Below the pieces are notes generated by a model. It made no database searches, was not told the DNA's origin, and worked only from the letters and a program-made list of their open reading frames with translations. Made by a program: the position numbers and the translations under genes. Positions 23,398-34,500 of a stretch of DNA of 64,000 nucleotides are shown one piece after another (position 1 is the first letter of the stretch; the number at the start of each line of letters is the position of its first letter). Origin of the DNA: Eutreptiella sp. 'Long Island Sound 2002' (Eukaryota > Euglenozoa > Euglenophyceae > Eutreptiales > Eutreptiaceae); NCBI GenBank assembly GCA_964036045.1, contig OZ038378.1, positions 162,780,811 through 162,844,810 of the forward strand. Direction: 5' to 3'.

Positions 23398-26300
23398 ATG
23401 GCCCTCCTCTTGCACCTCCTCGGGAGCATCGTCCTCCAGACCCTGCTTTTTGCCGGTGCGCCCAGTGTCTTGTCCAGGCCGACCTGGACGTCTGGCTCCA
23501 GGCCCCCTGCGGAGTTGGTGTGGGCCAACTTCACTCGGGACTATGGAGACTGGCTCGGCACCCAGCAGTACTGCATGGAGTGGTGCAGTGCGGATGGAGG
23601 CGCCGAACCCTCCAACATTTTCCGCGATTTCGACGCTGGCTCCCCGGCGTGGCGGCGCGCCAGCGCCCTGCCCCCGTACCAGGGCCAGTACCAGAACAGC
23701 ACGGCCCGCCTGTTCAATCGGACCTGCTGCCACGTGTGCACGCAGGACTGCTTTGCCACACTGCGCGACAGCCGCAGAGTCGAGGACACCGCGGACGTGA
23801 CCCTCGCGACGGTGGTCACGTTGGAGCGGTTCGGGACGGTCTGGCAGATGCGGAAGGTCTGGTCGGGGCCGATGGTGATGCTGGTGTACCACGTGGAGAT
23901 CGCCAACGGGACCAACGCCAACGCGCTGGAGGTGTGCGGTCCAGTGCTGCCCCCCTCTGTGCCACATTCGGAAGCCGCCGCATCGAGGCTTCGCCAGGCC
24001 CCAATCCGCGTGCCTCAGTGAGGCCCCCATGCGGTGGGCGTGCTCCATGCGGCATTCGATTCGTCGTGCGGAGGCCCCATTTCATGTGCTGGCACACGCA
24101 CGTGTCAGAGGAGCACCCGAGTCCATTGTTTCGGCGGCCGCCCCACACAACCTTCGCGGCCAAGAGGGTTCGGTACCGTTGTGTGCCCCCAAAGCCGTCT
24201 CAACGCCTGCAGCACTCCATTGGCCTTTGGCATCAGGCGACTGCCCACGCTCTGACTGTTTTGGTTGGTTCTCTGCCCAGTCGCCCCCGTGAATAGGCTG
24301 TGCCCCATCCCCTTTGAAACGCATGTGCACACGTGCGGGTCCACACACAGGCGACCCCCCACCTATCCCCCCCCCCCTGATACCGAGGCCTTGTGCCCCC
24401 CCCCCCCCCCTGATACCGAGGCCTTGTGCCCCCCCCCCCCCCCCGCCCCTGCGCTTCCAAACCCTCAGAGGCCAGGTTGCCTCCGACAGTGGCTGCAGAG
24501 AGGAGAGGAGGGCATATCTGTAGCCCAGAGTGCGACACTTCCGGGCAACGTCACCAAGTCCATGGCAGACAACAACCCTATGCACCTCAACCTAGACCTC
24601 TTTCTTCGATGCTGCTTGTTCTGTGCATAGCACACCGCTGTTATTTACTCAGCCTTCCAGTTTGTTTGGTGCTACAGTAGCACACCGGGATGCCTTCGGG
24701 CGTGGCAGTTCCCACTGCATTTCCTGGTATCAGATACAGCAGGTCCTTAACACATGTAACGTCCGCTACCACACCGCCTTGTGGGACCATCGTAGCACTG
24801 GACTGATCCTTGATTCCGATAGATTTCTCAAGTGCCTTGTAACGAGCAAGCTCCGGCAGCTCATCATGGCTTGAACCCCCCAAAAAAAGAGGAGAGGAGG
24901 GCATATCTGTAGCCCCACACACGTGTCTCTGCGGAACACCGCCAAGGGTCCGCAGAAGCGAGTTCGTCCATGGTGCCCATGACGATGGTCCGATCCAGCA
25001 AGGCGGGGGGGATGGGGCCATTGCAGGCATTTGAAGACCTCCCAATTACTGGCCCCGTATGCGGCTGCCTCCTCATCTGCATTTGGGTCACTATTCCAGA
25101 GCCATTTGGCAGATGACGGGGCCCAGCCAGCTCTCGCAGGTATTGCTGAGCGCTGGCACTGAGCGAGTGCCCTATCGCAGGCGGCACATGGCCGCGGCTG
25201 CCACTGCAGCTGGGCATGAATGAGAGGCATTGGAATGCTCCCTGAGCTCCGTGGTGCCAAGGCGAGGGGACAGGCGCAGGGTGTGTCACTGGGCTGTACA
25301 AAGCAGAACAAGGACCAAACACATGGTACCCCCTTTGAAGGGAGCAGAAGAAGGACCAAACACCTGGCACCCCTTGAACTAAGGTGCAAAAAAAACGGGG
25401 CCGTTGGCGCCGTGACCCTTGCAGCACTATCTCTCAAAACTCGGGGGGGGGGGGTCGCATACACGGACCGGGCCCGCATCCCCCCCCCCCCCCGTGAGTG
25501 CAGGGGCCAGGGAAGGAGCGAACGACCTGGGCCGAGCAGTAGCACAACTGGAGTATGGGGAAGATCTGCAGTAGCACAGTGCAGCGGAATCTGTAGACTG
25601 CAGCCCCCACGATCAATGTGATTGTGTATTGAGGTGGCTGGATGGGGGGGGGATGGGGGCTGAGGTGCATTTTGGTGCCCGAGAGTGGGAGGGCTGTCCC
25701 TGGCTGCGGCCTTCTGCCCCTGGCCTCCGCTGCCCTGCGCGCACCTCACGTCCCGCCGTACCCCAGACCGTACCATTAGGGGGGCAGTCATCACCAGAAA
25801 TGGGGGCGATTGTAACACAGGGCCAGCCGTGGCGGTGCGCTGTGTGGGACCGGCGGTCCTCGTCGCTTCAGTACAATATGCACTGCCCCTTTTGAAGATC
25901 GCGAAACACTTTGCAACAAATGTTCACCCGGGCCCTTGAATTGCATTTTCTTTGCCGGGGGTGGGGGGGAACCCCCAGGGCCTTTTCTTGATTGCTTGAT
26001 TTCTTTGGGAAGAAAGTCAGGTTTGTGCGGAGGTTGGCTCGCAAAACAGCGCCCACATGCTGCGTTTCTGCAAGCCCCTCCCCAAAGGTTTGCCCTGGGC
26101 CCCTTCGGCGGTAAGCGTGTGAAGAAAGGAATATCATTGTAGTGCGGAGGCGGCGGGAAAGTGAATCAAATCCGTGGGATGGCCCCGCGCATGGAACGGA
26201 GGACTGGCAGGTGTCACACTTTGGGTTCTTGGGCTGAGGGTCTGTGGACCCTGAGGCCCAAGTGCGAAGCCCCGGGGGGGGGGGGGGAGGGGGGTCGTCT

Positions 26301-28387
26301 GATTCCTCGACTGACCTTTCTCGGTGCTGTTGCCATCGCCATCTCCACCGGCAGGCACCTCTGGGCGTCCTCAGCTTATGTCAGTTTGCAGTGAACATGG
26401 GAAACCCCCCAATAAAGCTTCCAAGGAAGGAAGGGATTCACGAAGGAGATATGTGTGTTGAAGGGTGGAAGCAATGGGCCCCACTGCAGATGAAGGCTAT
26501 CGCAAAACACTGCTACCCGGTCCCTGCTCCTGTGTGCATGACTGTATGGGCGGGGGGGGGGGGGGGGTCCAGCCCCCCCCCCCCCCCATTAGTGGTGCTG
26601 AATTTTTAGAGGCGCCAATGGCGCTGAAGAAATTTTTTGGTCAAAACCAATTGCGCCGAAGGCGCCGGAAAAACTTTTTGATCGGCTGAAGGCCCGGAAC
26701 AGAATTTGGCCCAATATCTTAATATCTTAAAGGGGGGGGGGGGGTTCAGGGGGGGGTCTCCCCCCCACCCCCCCACTCCCAGTGGTGCCGAGTTGTTAAA
26801 AGGAGCCCTGGGGAGGGGACACCAACGTGGGTCAGCAGGTGTGCACTACGAGCGCTCCGTGTTCAGGCCAATGGCCATCGGCCTCCGGCAGATCCGCGCA
26901 GGCCTCCCCCCCCACCCCCCCCCCCCCCCTCCCAGCCGGGGGTCTTCGTGATGACCGCATCCCGGGCACTGATCAGGCCGTCAGGGGAGGACGCCATGGG
27001 CAGAGGTTGCATTCTGGATTCCCCCCCCCAAGGGCAGGGGGATGCCCGCAGCAGTGCGGATGCCTGCAGTAGTACGCATGCCTGCTTGTCATAGCAGAAG
27101 GTTCAAGGGCGAGAAGCCACAGGTCAACAGAGCTAACCACCAATGCCTTGTGCCAAACCCCCCCCACCCTTCCGCCAACCCCCCCCCCCCCCCCAACTGC
27201 CCCCCCGCCCCCAAGTTTTGACAGATAGCCGGGAAGTGGGTCGCATCAGGACCAGCTGTAGGCCCCCCCCGTGCCTGCACTCCCGGATGCTGCCTGCGTG
27301 TAACCCACTACTCTCAGGTCTCCAGAGCGCGGAAGGCGCTGCAGACTGCATTGGCGGAATGGCCCCAGACGCTGGTGCTGGAGTACGTGCACCGTGCGCG
27401 CTGGCAGCTGCCGCTCCTGCCCATTAACGCGCTGCGCAACGCGGCCCTGGACCACGCGCGCACGCGCTACCTCTTCCCGGTGGACGCCGACTTCCTCCCA
27501 TCGGTTGGGCTGCACGCCGCGCTGCGGAGCGCCGCGCACGGCATTCTGAGCAAGGGTGCGCACGCGCTCGTCGTGCCGCATTTCGAGGTCGCAGAGTGCA
27601 ACCACCCGACAGGGGCGCAGCGGTTGCGGACAGCAGAATATCCGGACACTTTGGCGAGGCTCACCGCGCTTCTGAGGCAGGGGGTGGTGCGGCCGTTCCA
27701 CGCCGAGACGTCGGAGATCCTGCGGCACATCGCGGGGGTCCCTAAGCATTACGGGTGCCCGAAGGAAGTGAAGCCGCTCGTGAACAACGCGGAGGGCGTC
27801 AAGGTCACGCGGTATGACGTGTGGTACAACGCGAGCCGTGTGCTCGAAGGCGTCCCGCCGGAGATACCATCTGAGCTGTTGAACGCGACCAAACTGTTCC
27901 ACAGCTACGCCAAGCTCGTCGGTGGGCTGGGCAGGGACGCGCAGTGGCTGAAGCTCAAGATCTCTGACACGGAGCGCCTGTGTGACAAGGCCGTCACCAT
28001 TTATCTCGACCGGTGGGAGCCGTACCTGTGCTTCGGTCGCGTGTCCGCGTGGGGGCTGGTGGTGCGCTACAACGAACTGCTCGTGGGGCGCTTCTACAAC
28101 AAAGTCCAGCTCGTTTCGGCGCTGAGGGCCAAGCGCTTCCGCTTCTACACGCTGCTGCGGCACTTCCTGGTGCACAAGACGCACAGGCCGTCCCGCTGGC
28201 AGCAGAAGCTGGACACAGATTTCGCAATGACCATGCGGCTGCTGGTGGACAGCAGCTTGAGGGACGTTAGCCCCGCCCACCCCGGCTGCGATGTTCCGAA
28301 CTTGCGACGGGTTGCGCAAGGTCTGCCCCCCAAGCCCCGGTTCACAAAGCCACTTACACGTGCGAACATGATTGCGAGGCAGCTGGC

Positions 28388-28432
<45 letters not shown>

Positions 28433-28448
28433 ACAACAGCAACGTTAA
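23398..28448 (+). CDS. GT49 family (LARGE/B4GAT1-like) glycosyltransferase, copy 2 (two exons)
   Basis: Exon 1 is 23398-23931 (178 codons) and exon 2 is 27318-28448. A phase-0 GT-AG intron joins NALE to VSRARKAL, which restores the alignment to copy 1 (TAEV-ATARQQIR). The product is 554 residues against 556 for copy 1. A hydrophobic leader (about residues 2-20), a Cys-rich stem (RTCCHVCTQDCF), the GT49 start TADVTLATVVT, the DxD as VDADFLPS and the C-lobe WEPYLCFGR and GRFYNKVQLVSALRAKRF are all present. Six N-glycosylation sequons are visible. The protein ends in about 17 glutamines encoded by mixed CAA/CAG, absent from copy 1. It is predicted to be a lumenal type II or secreted transferase; the substrate is unknown. 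The stop is TAA, with a TGA three codons further on. Confidence 0.87.
24361..24452 (+). repeat. C-run/CTGATACCGAGG minisatellite
   Basis: Two identical copies of CTGATACCGAGGCCTTGTGC, each preceded and followed by runs of 10-17 C. The homopolymers make the true copy length uncertain. Confidence 0.75.
24499..24915 (+). mobile_element. Non-coding retroposon with 28-bp target-site duplication
   Basis: A 28-base sequence beginning AGAGGAGAGGAGGG and ending CTGTAGCCC occurs at 24499-24526 and again at 24888-24915. The 361 bases between them end in CCCCCC and seven A (24882-24888), as expected for target-primed retroposition. The 3' ~190 bases (about 24704-24888) match 47624-47815, which also ends in an A run. 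No open frame or convincing Pol III boxes were seen, so it is SINE-like or a non-autonomous LINE derivative. It sits inside the GT49 copy 2 intron in the sense direction. Confidence 0.8.
28389..28443 (+). repeat. CAG/CAA trinucleotide tract (poly-Gln)
   Basis: An interrupted (CAACAG)n tract at the 3' end of GT49 copy 2, coding for about 17 glutamines. The mixed CAA/CAG pattern suggests selection or slippage in hexamer units. Confidence 0.9.
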
Positions 28449-28645
28449 TCTCCTGGGTGATTTTCAGGAGGCAGCTGTAGTAGAATGTGGGTGGCTGCTC
28501 CTTCCTGCTTTGGTTTGAGCAGTACAACATGCCGCACAGCTACTGATGCCAGTATGCCCCAGCGAGTGAGGTACTTCCAAGCAAAACATGGTGAGCATTC
28601 GGGAGGCATTGAGAGGGCACACTGATTATATGCATTTCTATTTAT
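28449..28645. other. 3' flank of GT49 copy 2
   Basis: AT-richer, non-repetitive DNA between the stop codon and the foldback element. I see no clear AATAAA signal or other feature. Confidence 0.4.
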
Positions 28646-31177
28646 TACTACACCCCTCTCCCCTTCAATCTATCTGACAACAAGCAAGCAAACAAGCAAC
28701 ACCAAGCAAGCAATCATCATTCTGTTCCAGTCATCACTCGTTCTCAACGCTTCATGCCTTACTGCCCTGAAGCCATCCTAAAGCGTAGGTGGGCCTTGCC
28801 AAATCCAACTTTTGAGCCAAAAAGTCAACGATGATGCCCCGGGACGCAGGTGCCAAGCTGGGAGGTGTCCTCCCAAATCTGCGCGGTTGTGGGCCAGAGG
28901 GAACGTCGCGTGCCGGGGACGCAAGGCAAAGTTTCAACAGTCATTGTCCCTCCTTCAACCATTTTGGGGCACGTATTTTCATGGGATTTTCTGACCTACC
29001 CTAGTACAATGGTATTTGCGCTTTTGTTCTATTGCCCAAGAGAGCAAGCAATGATTCCAAGAGAGGCTAATATTGTCATTACACTCCCATGCCACCACTT
29101 CTTCCAATCATGCATAAATGACTTATGTTTTCGCATTTGTGAAAAGGGCACTCCAAGCACAGTATGACAGGGGTCAAGCATTAAAGCATTCGGATGGATG
29201 GCCGGAACATTGACTTGGATGCGGGCGTGCCCCGGGCAAACGTTCCCTCAAAAACGGCCATCTTTGGCCCAAAGCAGCCCTAGAACCCGTTCAAAATGGC
29301 CAAGTGAAAGGAAACGGTTGGTACACCTCACATGCTTTACTTGCTCATAACAACGACCCCTATGGTGCCCGCTAACTCAATGATATGTCCCAATACTGCC
29401 CCACGAAGGCGCTAAAAAGCTCTAGAATGTGCGCAAATTGGTCAAAGACAGCCCCAAACCAAGAACAGGCCGCATCTTGGGCTACGTGGCTCCAACCGCG
29501 ATTCGGAGGGCGCCTAGACCACCTGCAAATCCCCACTTTTGGTGGTTTCCACCCTCTCAAGGTGACCAAACGGACACCCAGACCCCCGTACTAGTGCCCG
29601 CTCCGCCGCGGCAAGCTCCAAGCTCAACACCAAACAGGTGGGTGCCAAAATGGGTCAAGGGGAAAATTTTGAAAATGATCACCAAACCATGTGGGATTCC
29701 AAAACAAGTGGTTCTAACCCGCTTTGAGCGAGTGGAGACCTCTTTTGCCCCCCCCAAAATGCCAAATTGCCTTGACAATGGGCCGTTTTGGGATCAAAAA
29801 GTGGGTAAAAAAGGGCAAAAATCGCGTTCTCCAAAATTGATCCTCGGCCATTTGGGATGCACAAACAAATGAAATGAGCCCATTTTGAGCTCAATTTCCA
29901 AATGAGTAGTCGTGGCCACTTCGACTCAGCCCCCCCCCCCCCCAAAAGAAATGAACCCATTATGGGCCTCCTTTTTGCCCATAAAAGTCCTATGAACCCT
30001 TCAAAACGGGCCATTTCGGGACCAAAAATGGGCCACAAATGGTCAAAATTGTGTTTTCCCAAAACTGATGGTGCACCATTTGGGGTTGACAAACAGGTGA
30101 ATTGAGCCCATTTGAGCCCATTTGAGCCCATTTTGACCCATTTTAGCCCATCAACCCATGCCAAGGCGGCAATTTCTACACTTGTGTCGTGCTATCGCGC
30201 TGACCCTAGAGCCATGAGACCGGATCCACCTAGAGTAGGGGAGAGGGGTCTAGATCAAAGGATATATGAGTACACCCCTCTCCCCTTCCTAGCACCACCC
30301 CACAAAGGCCCCAAAAGCCCCAAACAACCACATTGGCCGCAGGCAACCCCACTCCGAGAATAGGCTGCATCTTGGGCTACGTGGCTCAAAACGTGATTTC
30401 GAGGGCGCCTAGATCACCTGCAACCCCCAGCTTTTTGTGCTTTCCACCCCCTCAAAATTGCCCACACGGACACCCAGACTCTCATACTATTGCCCACTAG
30501 GCTTCGGCAAGCTGGAAGCTCAAGACCAAACTGGTGGGTGCCAAAATGGATCAATGGGATCCACCAGGGGCAAAAGAAGGAGGTTGCGGGTGGACTAGGT
30601 GCCCTCAGAATCGCATTTTGAGCCACGTAGCCCAAGATATGGCTTATTCTTGGTTTGGGGAGGTTTGCGGCCAAGCTGCGCAGATTTTGGGCCTTTGGGG
30701 GCATTTCTCAGACACACCATCGAGTTTGGGGCAAAAAACAGCTGTTTTGGCCCCAAAAAGCACAGATTTGGGAGGGCACCTCCTGATTTGGCAAGGGCCC
30801 ACCTAGGCTCTAGGATGGCTAGAGTACAGTAAGCTCGAGGCGTTGGGACATAGTGATGGCGGAAATCGAAAGGAGAAGTGCTTGCTTGTTGCTTGTTGCT
30901 TGCTTGCTTGTTTGCTAGATTTAACATATCGTGGAGTTAGCGGGCACCATAGGGGGTCTTTGACATGGGCAAGTCAAGCCGCACGTGAAATGCACCAATT
31001 GTTTCCTTTCATTCAAGGACTCCACCCAGGCTCTAAGATGGCTAGAGTAGAGTAGAGGTCGAACGATTGGGACGAGGTAATGGCCAAACGGAATGTTGAC
31101 GTGCTTGTCCGTTGCTTGCTTGTTTGCATGTTGCGTGCTTGCTTGTGAGCCAGATTTAAGGGAAGAGGGTGTAGTAA
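28646..31177. mobile_element. Foldback element with terminal inverted repeats
   Basis: The left end (TTACTACACCCCTCTCCCC, then AGCAAGCAAACAAGC) pairs with the reverse complement of the right end (31105-31177), giving imperfect terminal inverted repeats of about 70 bp flanked by TTA/TAA-type sequence. Inner inverted pairs include GAGTTAGCGGGCACCATAGG (about 30932-30951, inverse at 29358-29378) and a ~200-bp module with TCTTGGGCTACGTGGCT, direct at about 29470 and 30370 and inverted at about 30560-30650. A right-end segment is also directly duplicated (30808-30927 and 31030-31160). No transposase frame is present, so the element is non-autonomous, MITE or foldback-like. Confidence 0.7.
30095..30152 (+). 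repeat. GAGCCCATTT array
   Basis: Five to six imperfect 9-11 base units of GAGCCCATTT inside the foldback element. They resemble the CCCCATTTT arrays at 37800 and 38095. Confidence 0.65.
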
Positions 31178-31464
31178 AATAGTCATCTGTAATGTGCATT
31201 CTCTCCACAAACAAAAATCCGCTTAATCTGCTCAGAGCTGAGTTTGTGAGTCAGCTCTGCTTTTATGGCCTATCCCTGACCCACCCCTGACGCAATGCTG
31301 GAGCATAATCAAGGGAGAGTTCCAAGGTCCAAGCAGATTCTGTCCTTGTGCACAGGCAGTGCACAGGCCCCCATGCATACATACGTGGGTAAGTGCGTCC
31401 ATACATGCCGTCAAGTGCCAGGGGATGTCATCTAGGCGGGACCAGTTGAGTTAAGCACGATGCA

Positions 31465-32214
31465 ATGCCGATCATGCCATGGTCAGCGTTAGGGCTGACC
31501 AACCCTAATAAAACCAGACGATATGGCTATGCAATCGTCTTTAAGGGCAACAGCCCCCGCTGCCTTTCTCTGATATTCTCTGTGATCTTCTGCAGCGCAG
31601 TTGTTGGTTTGCACCCCACTCCATCTGCAACTTGTGGAATGAATATGGGAGCATTTGCTTCAGGTATTTTTTACATAGCATGTACAATGCAGTATTTTTT
31701 CTGTCCTCTCTTTGTTACCCTGTGGAAGGCTAGTAAAAAGGGATTAAACACCATCCAGATTTTTCAAAGAACGCCCCTGCAAAGCGGAATTTATGAGGGC
31801 CTTGGAGACGACGAGGCCCACGTCCACATTTTGCAAGCAACAAGTGTAAGCACAAATAAAGATTCCTTTCACAGAACGAAGAATCGGACATGCCTATTTG
31901 GCAGCAAGGGGCAACAGAGCAATGGTCCTGGCATTCTGCATTGGGGCAGGAAAGCACCACAAGTCCAAAGATCCTCAGCCATTTGCACCAGTATGCCAAC
32001 ATCCCCAACGCCAAACTGTATTTTATGCGCTTCCCTAACACTAGACATCATGCAGTCGCCTTTGCTCGCCAAGGCCCATCGTCGTTGTGCACCATGGGCC
32101 CTATGTTACATTTTCCGCATCAACGGTGATGAGCACCCTCCAAATTGGATTGTGATGGGAATTGTTGAATGTGAAGCATGCAAGCACTGGCATGGGAGGG
32201 GCAAGGGGCTATAG
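31465..32214 (+). CDS. Hypothetical protein, low support
   Basis: A 249-codon frame in a low-homopolymer region. Two hydrophobic stretches (CLSLIFSVIFCSAVVGL and GIFYIACTMQYFFCPLFV, about residues 33-50 and 68-85) could be membrane segments. The C-terminus has a Cys/His cluster, ECEACKHWH. No family is recognised. It overlaps the next frame by 37 bases, so the two may be halves of one frameshifted gene or exons joined by splicing. The start is simply the first ATG. It could also be a chance frame. Confidence 0.25.
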   Translation: MPIMPWSALGLTNPNKTRRYGYAIVFKGNSPRCLSLIFSVIFCSAVVGLHPTPSATCGMNMGAFASGIFYIACTMQYFFCPLFVTLWKASKKGLNTIQIFQRTPLQSGIYEGLGDDEAHVHILQATSVSTNKDSFHRTKNRTCLFGSKGQQSNGPGILHWGRKAPQVQRSSAICTSMPTSPTPNCILCASLTLDIMQSPLLAKAHRRCAPWALCYIFRINGDEHPPNWIVMGIVECEACKHWHGRGKGL

Positions 32215-32738
32215 GTGTCACTATGAGCAGGGATAGCTGTCCCACTCCCACCTACCAAGAATGTTTTTCCCTGTGCTTGGAACAAGCACTTTCCTCCAAA
32301 AACTCAAAGTGCATTCAGTGCATACACCAAGAAGTACTACCTTGCATAGTTCATTCGCCTATCCCCCCACCCTGCCAGGATATATTGTGGATGTTGCGAG
32401 AAATGGCATTTGGTTCGAAGTCATGTGACGTATGTGATGGCACAGCCCACACATTGTGCCCACACATAGTTGTTTTTTTTCTTTCCGGTGCCCTCCATGC
32501 TTCCGGTTTGTGTCCATTGGAGGTATGTGCAAAAGTGCACCAATGTGTAGCGCAAATATCCAGAGCAATTGCTGTGGCTGCATTGGCATTGGCAATGAGT
32601 GAACTGTCTACAACATTTGCCAAGCCCCTTTCAATAGATGAGTTCTGGCCAAAAGTGTTAATCCGTATTGCAGAATTTCCGTTCCGCGGTGTTGTCCCAA
32701 GAATGCTTGTAGAAGATTCAAGTTTGACAAAAAGATGA
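32178..32738 (+). CDS. Hypothetical cysteine-rich protein, low support
   Basis: A 186-codon frame with many paired cysteines in its first half (CFSLCLEQ, CIQCIHQEVLPC, CDVCDGTAHTLCPH) and a helical second half (AIAVAALALAMSELSTTF). The spacing does not match a zinc finger I know. The 3' end runs into a 35-bp tandem duplication (32706-32775) that repeats LVEDSSLTKR out of frame. The neighbouring frame upstream overlaps it, so a single frameshifted gene is possible. Confidence 0.3.
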   Translation: MQALAWEGQGAIGVTMSRDSCPTPTYQECFSLCLEQALSSKNSKCIQCIHQEVLPCIVHSPIPPPCQDILWMLREMAFGSKSCDVCDGTAHTLCPHIVVFFLSGALHASGLCPLEVCAKVHQCVAQISRAIAVAALALAMSELSTTFAKPLSIDEFWPKVLIRIAEFPFRGVVPRMLVEDSSLTKR

Positions 32739-32775
32739 TTCTTGTAGAAGATTCGAGTTTGACAAAAAGATGATT
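32706..32775 (+). repeat. 35-bp tandem duplication
   Basis: Two adjacent copies of a 35-base unit starting CTTGTAGAAGATTC and ending AAAAAGATGATT, differing at one base. The duplication is recent, at the 3' end of the 32178-32738 frame. Confidence 0.9.
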
Positions 32776-34160
32776 CAACACTACGATAGCATGCTCAAAG
32801 GTATTTTTAACAATATGTGTAAAGCCAATTCGAAGGCTGCACAACCCCATCCAAAGATATGAAGGTGGACCTCATCTACAAGCATCTGCTTCGTGATTTT
32901 CAATAAAAGAATAGATGTGCCCTATGTATAGGTGCATGTATGATACAAAAGCAGCTTTCGCTTCGCTGAATGCCACCGTTGAGTGGCTAGGAAGCCGCCT
33001 TGGGGCAATATGCACGTGAACACAAGTATCACCTACCATCAAAGAATTGAAGTGAAAGTGCAAATCTAGTAAAACTGAGTAGAAGAATTTTGTTTTAATT
33101 CAATTGCACCTTATTTTACCCACTTCCCCCAAATTTTACTCACTTTTACCTCATTTTTTGTTTATACTCACCAAACACTTCACCACGCCCTTGTTCATGT
33201 AGTGGCGGGGGTACCCCTTTTCCATGGCAATCAAGTTGAGGATGCAAGCAAAGTAGCTCCACCATTGGCGCCCAATCCATTTCTCCGAATCTAACAATCA
33301 GTTGTGATTTGGCGGGCATTCACGGTAGACTCATTCCCACTAGGTGTGGTGATGGACTACGGACTCTTTGTCCCATTTTGAGGGTGCTCGACATGGCACA
33401 AGAAGGAGCAAGGCATGCCCGTATTCACTAAACAAGGAATATTGATGATGAATTGAAGTAAGCAGCACCAACCATTGTTGAAATTTCACCAAGTGATTTC
33501 GGAAAGTGCACCCCTTACCCATGGTATAAGTCTGCCTTAGTGGACAAGAGCTGTGTGATACTAGTGAAGCTAGAGGCTAGGCACCGGTCGGGGGCAATAT
33601 TTGCATTGTGTACACACTAGAACATCCATGTCCTCAAAAGCCTCAATCTACTAGCCTTCCTAATGCCCCCCAAACTAGCCTCTAGAATGACATAGTTGTG
33701 CAGTGTTCCCTACCTTCTTGCATGCAAAACACCATGTTATAGACATCAAAAGACTCATTTTGTAGACCACTTCCCTCCATAGATTCCATACAATGAACCC
33801 AGCCCTGTTTGATGCCGGCTACCACGCGACTTGCTCCTTTCCCAGAGCTGGGGGTGATGTCATTGGACTTGGGGCTCACCCATAATCGGTATGTACCAGG
33901 GGTTTTCGCAGGTTTGTGGCATGAAAAATCACAAAAAATCATGAAAAATCACAAAAACGAATGATATTTTTGGGATGCTGGATAACCATGAACAATCACA
34001 AATCTATTTTTGCTGATTCTTGGTTTGTTTAGGACGTACGATGTGTGATTTTGAATCTGATACACAAAATGCCCCTGTGCACACACCTGCTAATGCAGTT
34101 GATGCATCTGATGGTCTTGTTTTGGCAACAATCACCTTGAAGAGAGGTTGTCAGATCAAG

Positions 34161-34209
34161 CGCGAACGCCATACACCCCCCCCTTTTGGGGGGGTGTATG
34201 GCGTTTGCG
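34161..34209. repeat. Strong hairpin with C/G run stem
   Basis: AACGCCATACACC plus a C run, a TTTT loop, then a G run and GGTGTATGGCGTT form a near-perfect stem of about 20 bp; one G-T style mismatch extends it to CGCG/TGCG. No T run follows. It could be a foldback unit or a structured RNA element, but there is no gene context. Confidence 0.8.
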
Positions 34210-34371
34210 TAGCATACCCCAAGGCATGATATTGGATGTCTAGTTCCTGGTGAAATCAATATTATGTCCGACAGAACTATCCCCCAATGGATTTTTTGAT
34301 TTGAGGCCTCTATCCCCCTCAAACCGGATACCATTTTTTCGGGGGGAGGGGTCAAAAGTTTGTGGTTAGAA

Positions 34372-34500
34372 GGAATCGAACCAGGGTCGAGTTAAAAAAG
34401 GCTACCTGGTCGATCGGTGCTCGCCGATGGCGGCCGCCCGGGACTTGAACCGACGACAAGCCAATTGTTGGGTGAGTGTTTTACGACTCAGCCATCAACT
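34372..34500 (-). ncRNA. tRNA-like Pol III box A/B sequences (tRNA relic or SINE head)
   Basis: On the minus strand, an A box-like TGGCTGAGTCGT (34483-34494) is followed at tRNA-like spacing by a B box GGTTCAAGTCC (34441-34451). A second B box, GGTTCGATTCC (34372-34382), lies about 70 bases further downstream. The T stem and acceptor stem do not pair, so neither is a functional tRNA. A pair of tRNA-derived relics or a SINE head is likeliest. Confidence 0.4.

Larger units (their letters stand above)
23932..27317 (+). other. Intron of GT49 copy 2 (3,386 bp, GT-AG)
   Basis: The donor is GAG|GTGTGCGG and the acceptor CTCTCAG|GTCTCC. Splicing restores the alignment with copy 1 exactly at NALE|VSRARK. 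The intron carries a retroposon with 28-bp target-site duplications (24499-24915), two copies of a ~45-bp CTGATACCGAGGCCTTGTGC unit separated by C runs (24361-24452), and many G/C homopolymers. No domain-bearing gene is visible in it on either strand. Confidence 0.85.

Noticed and set aside
34430-34500. Functional tRNA gene
   Set aside because: A and B boxes are present but acceptor and T stems do not pair and no sensible anticodon stem forms.
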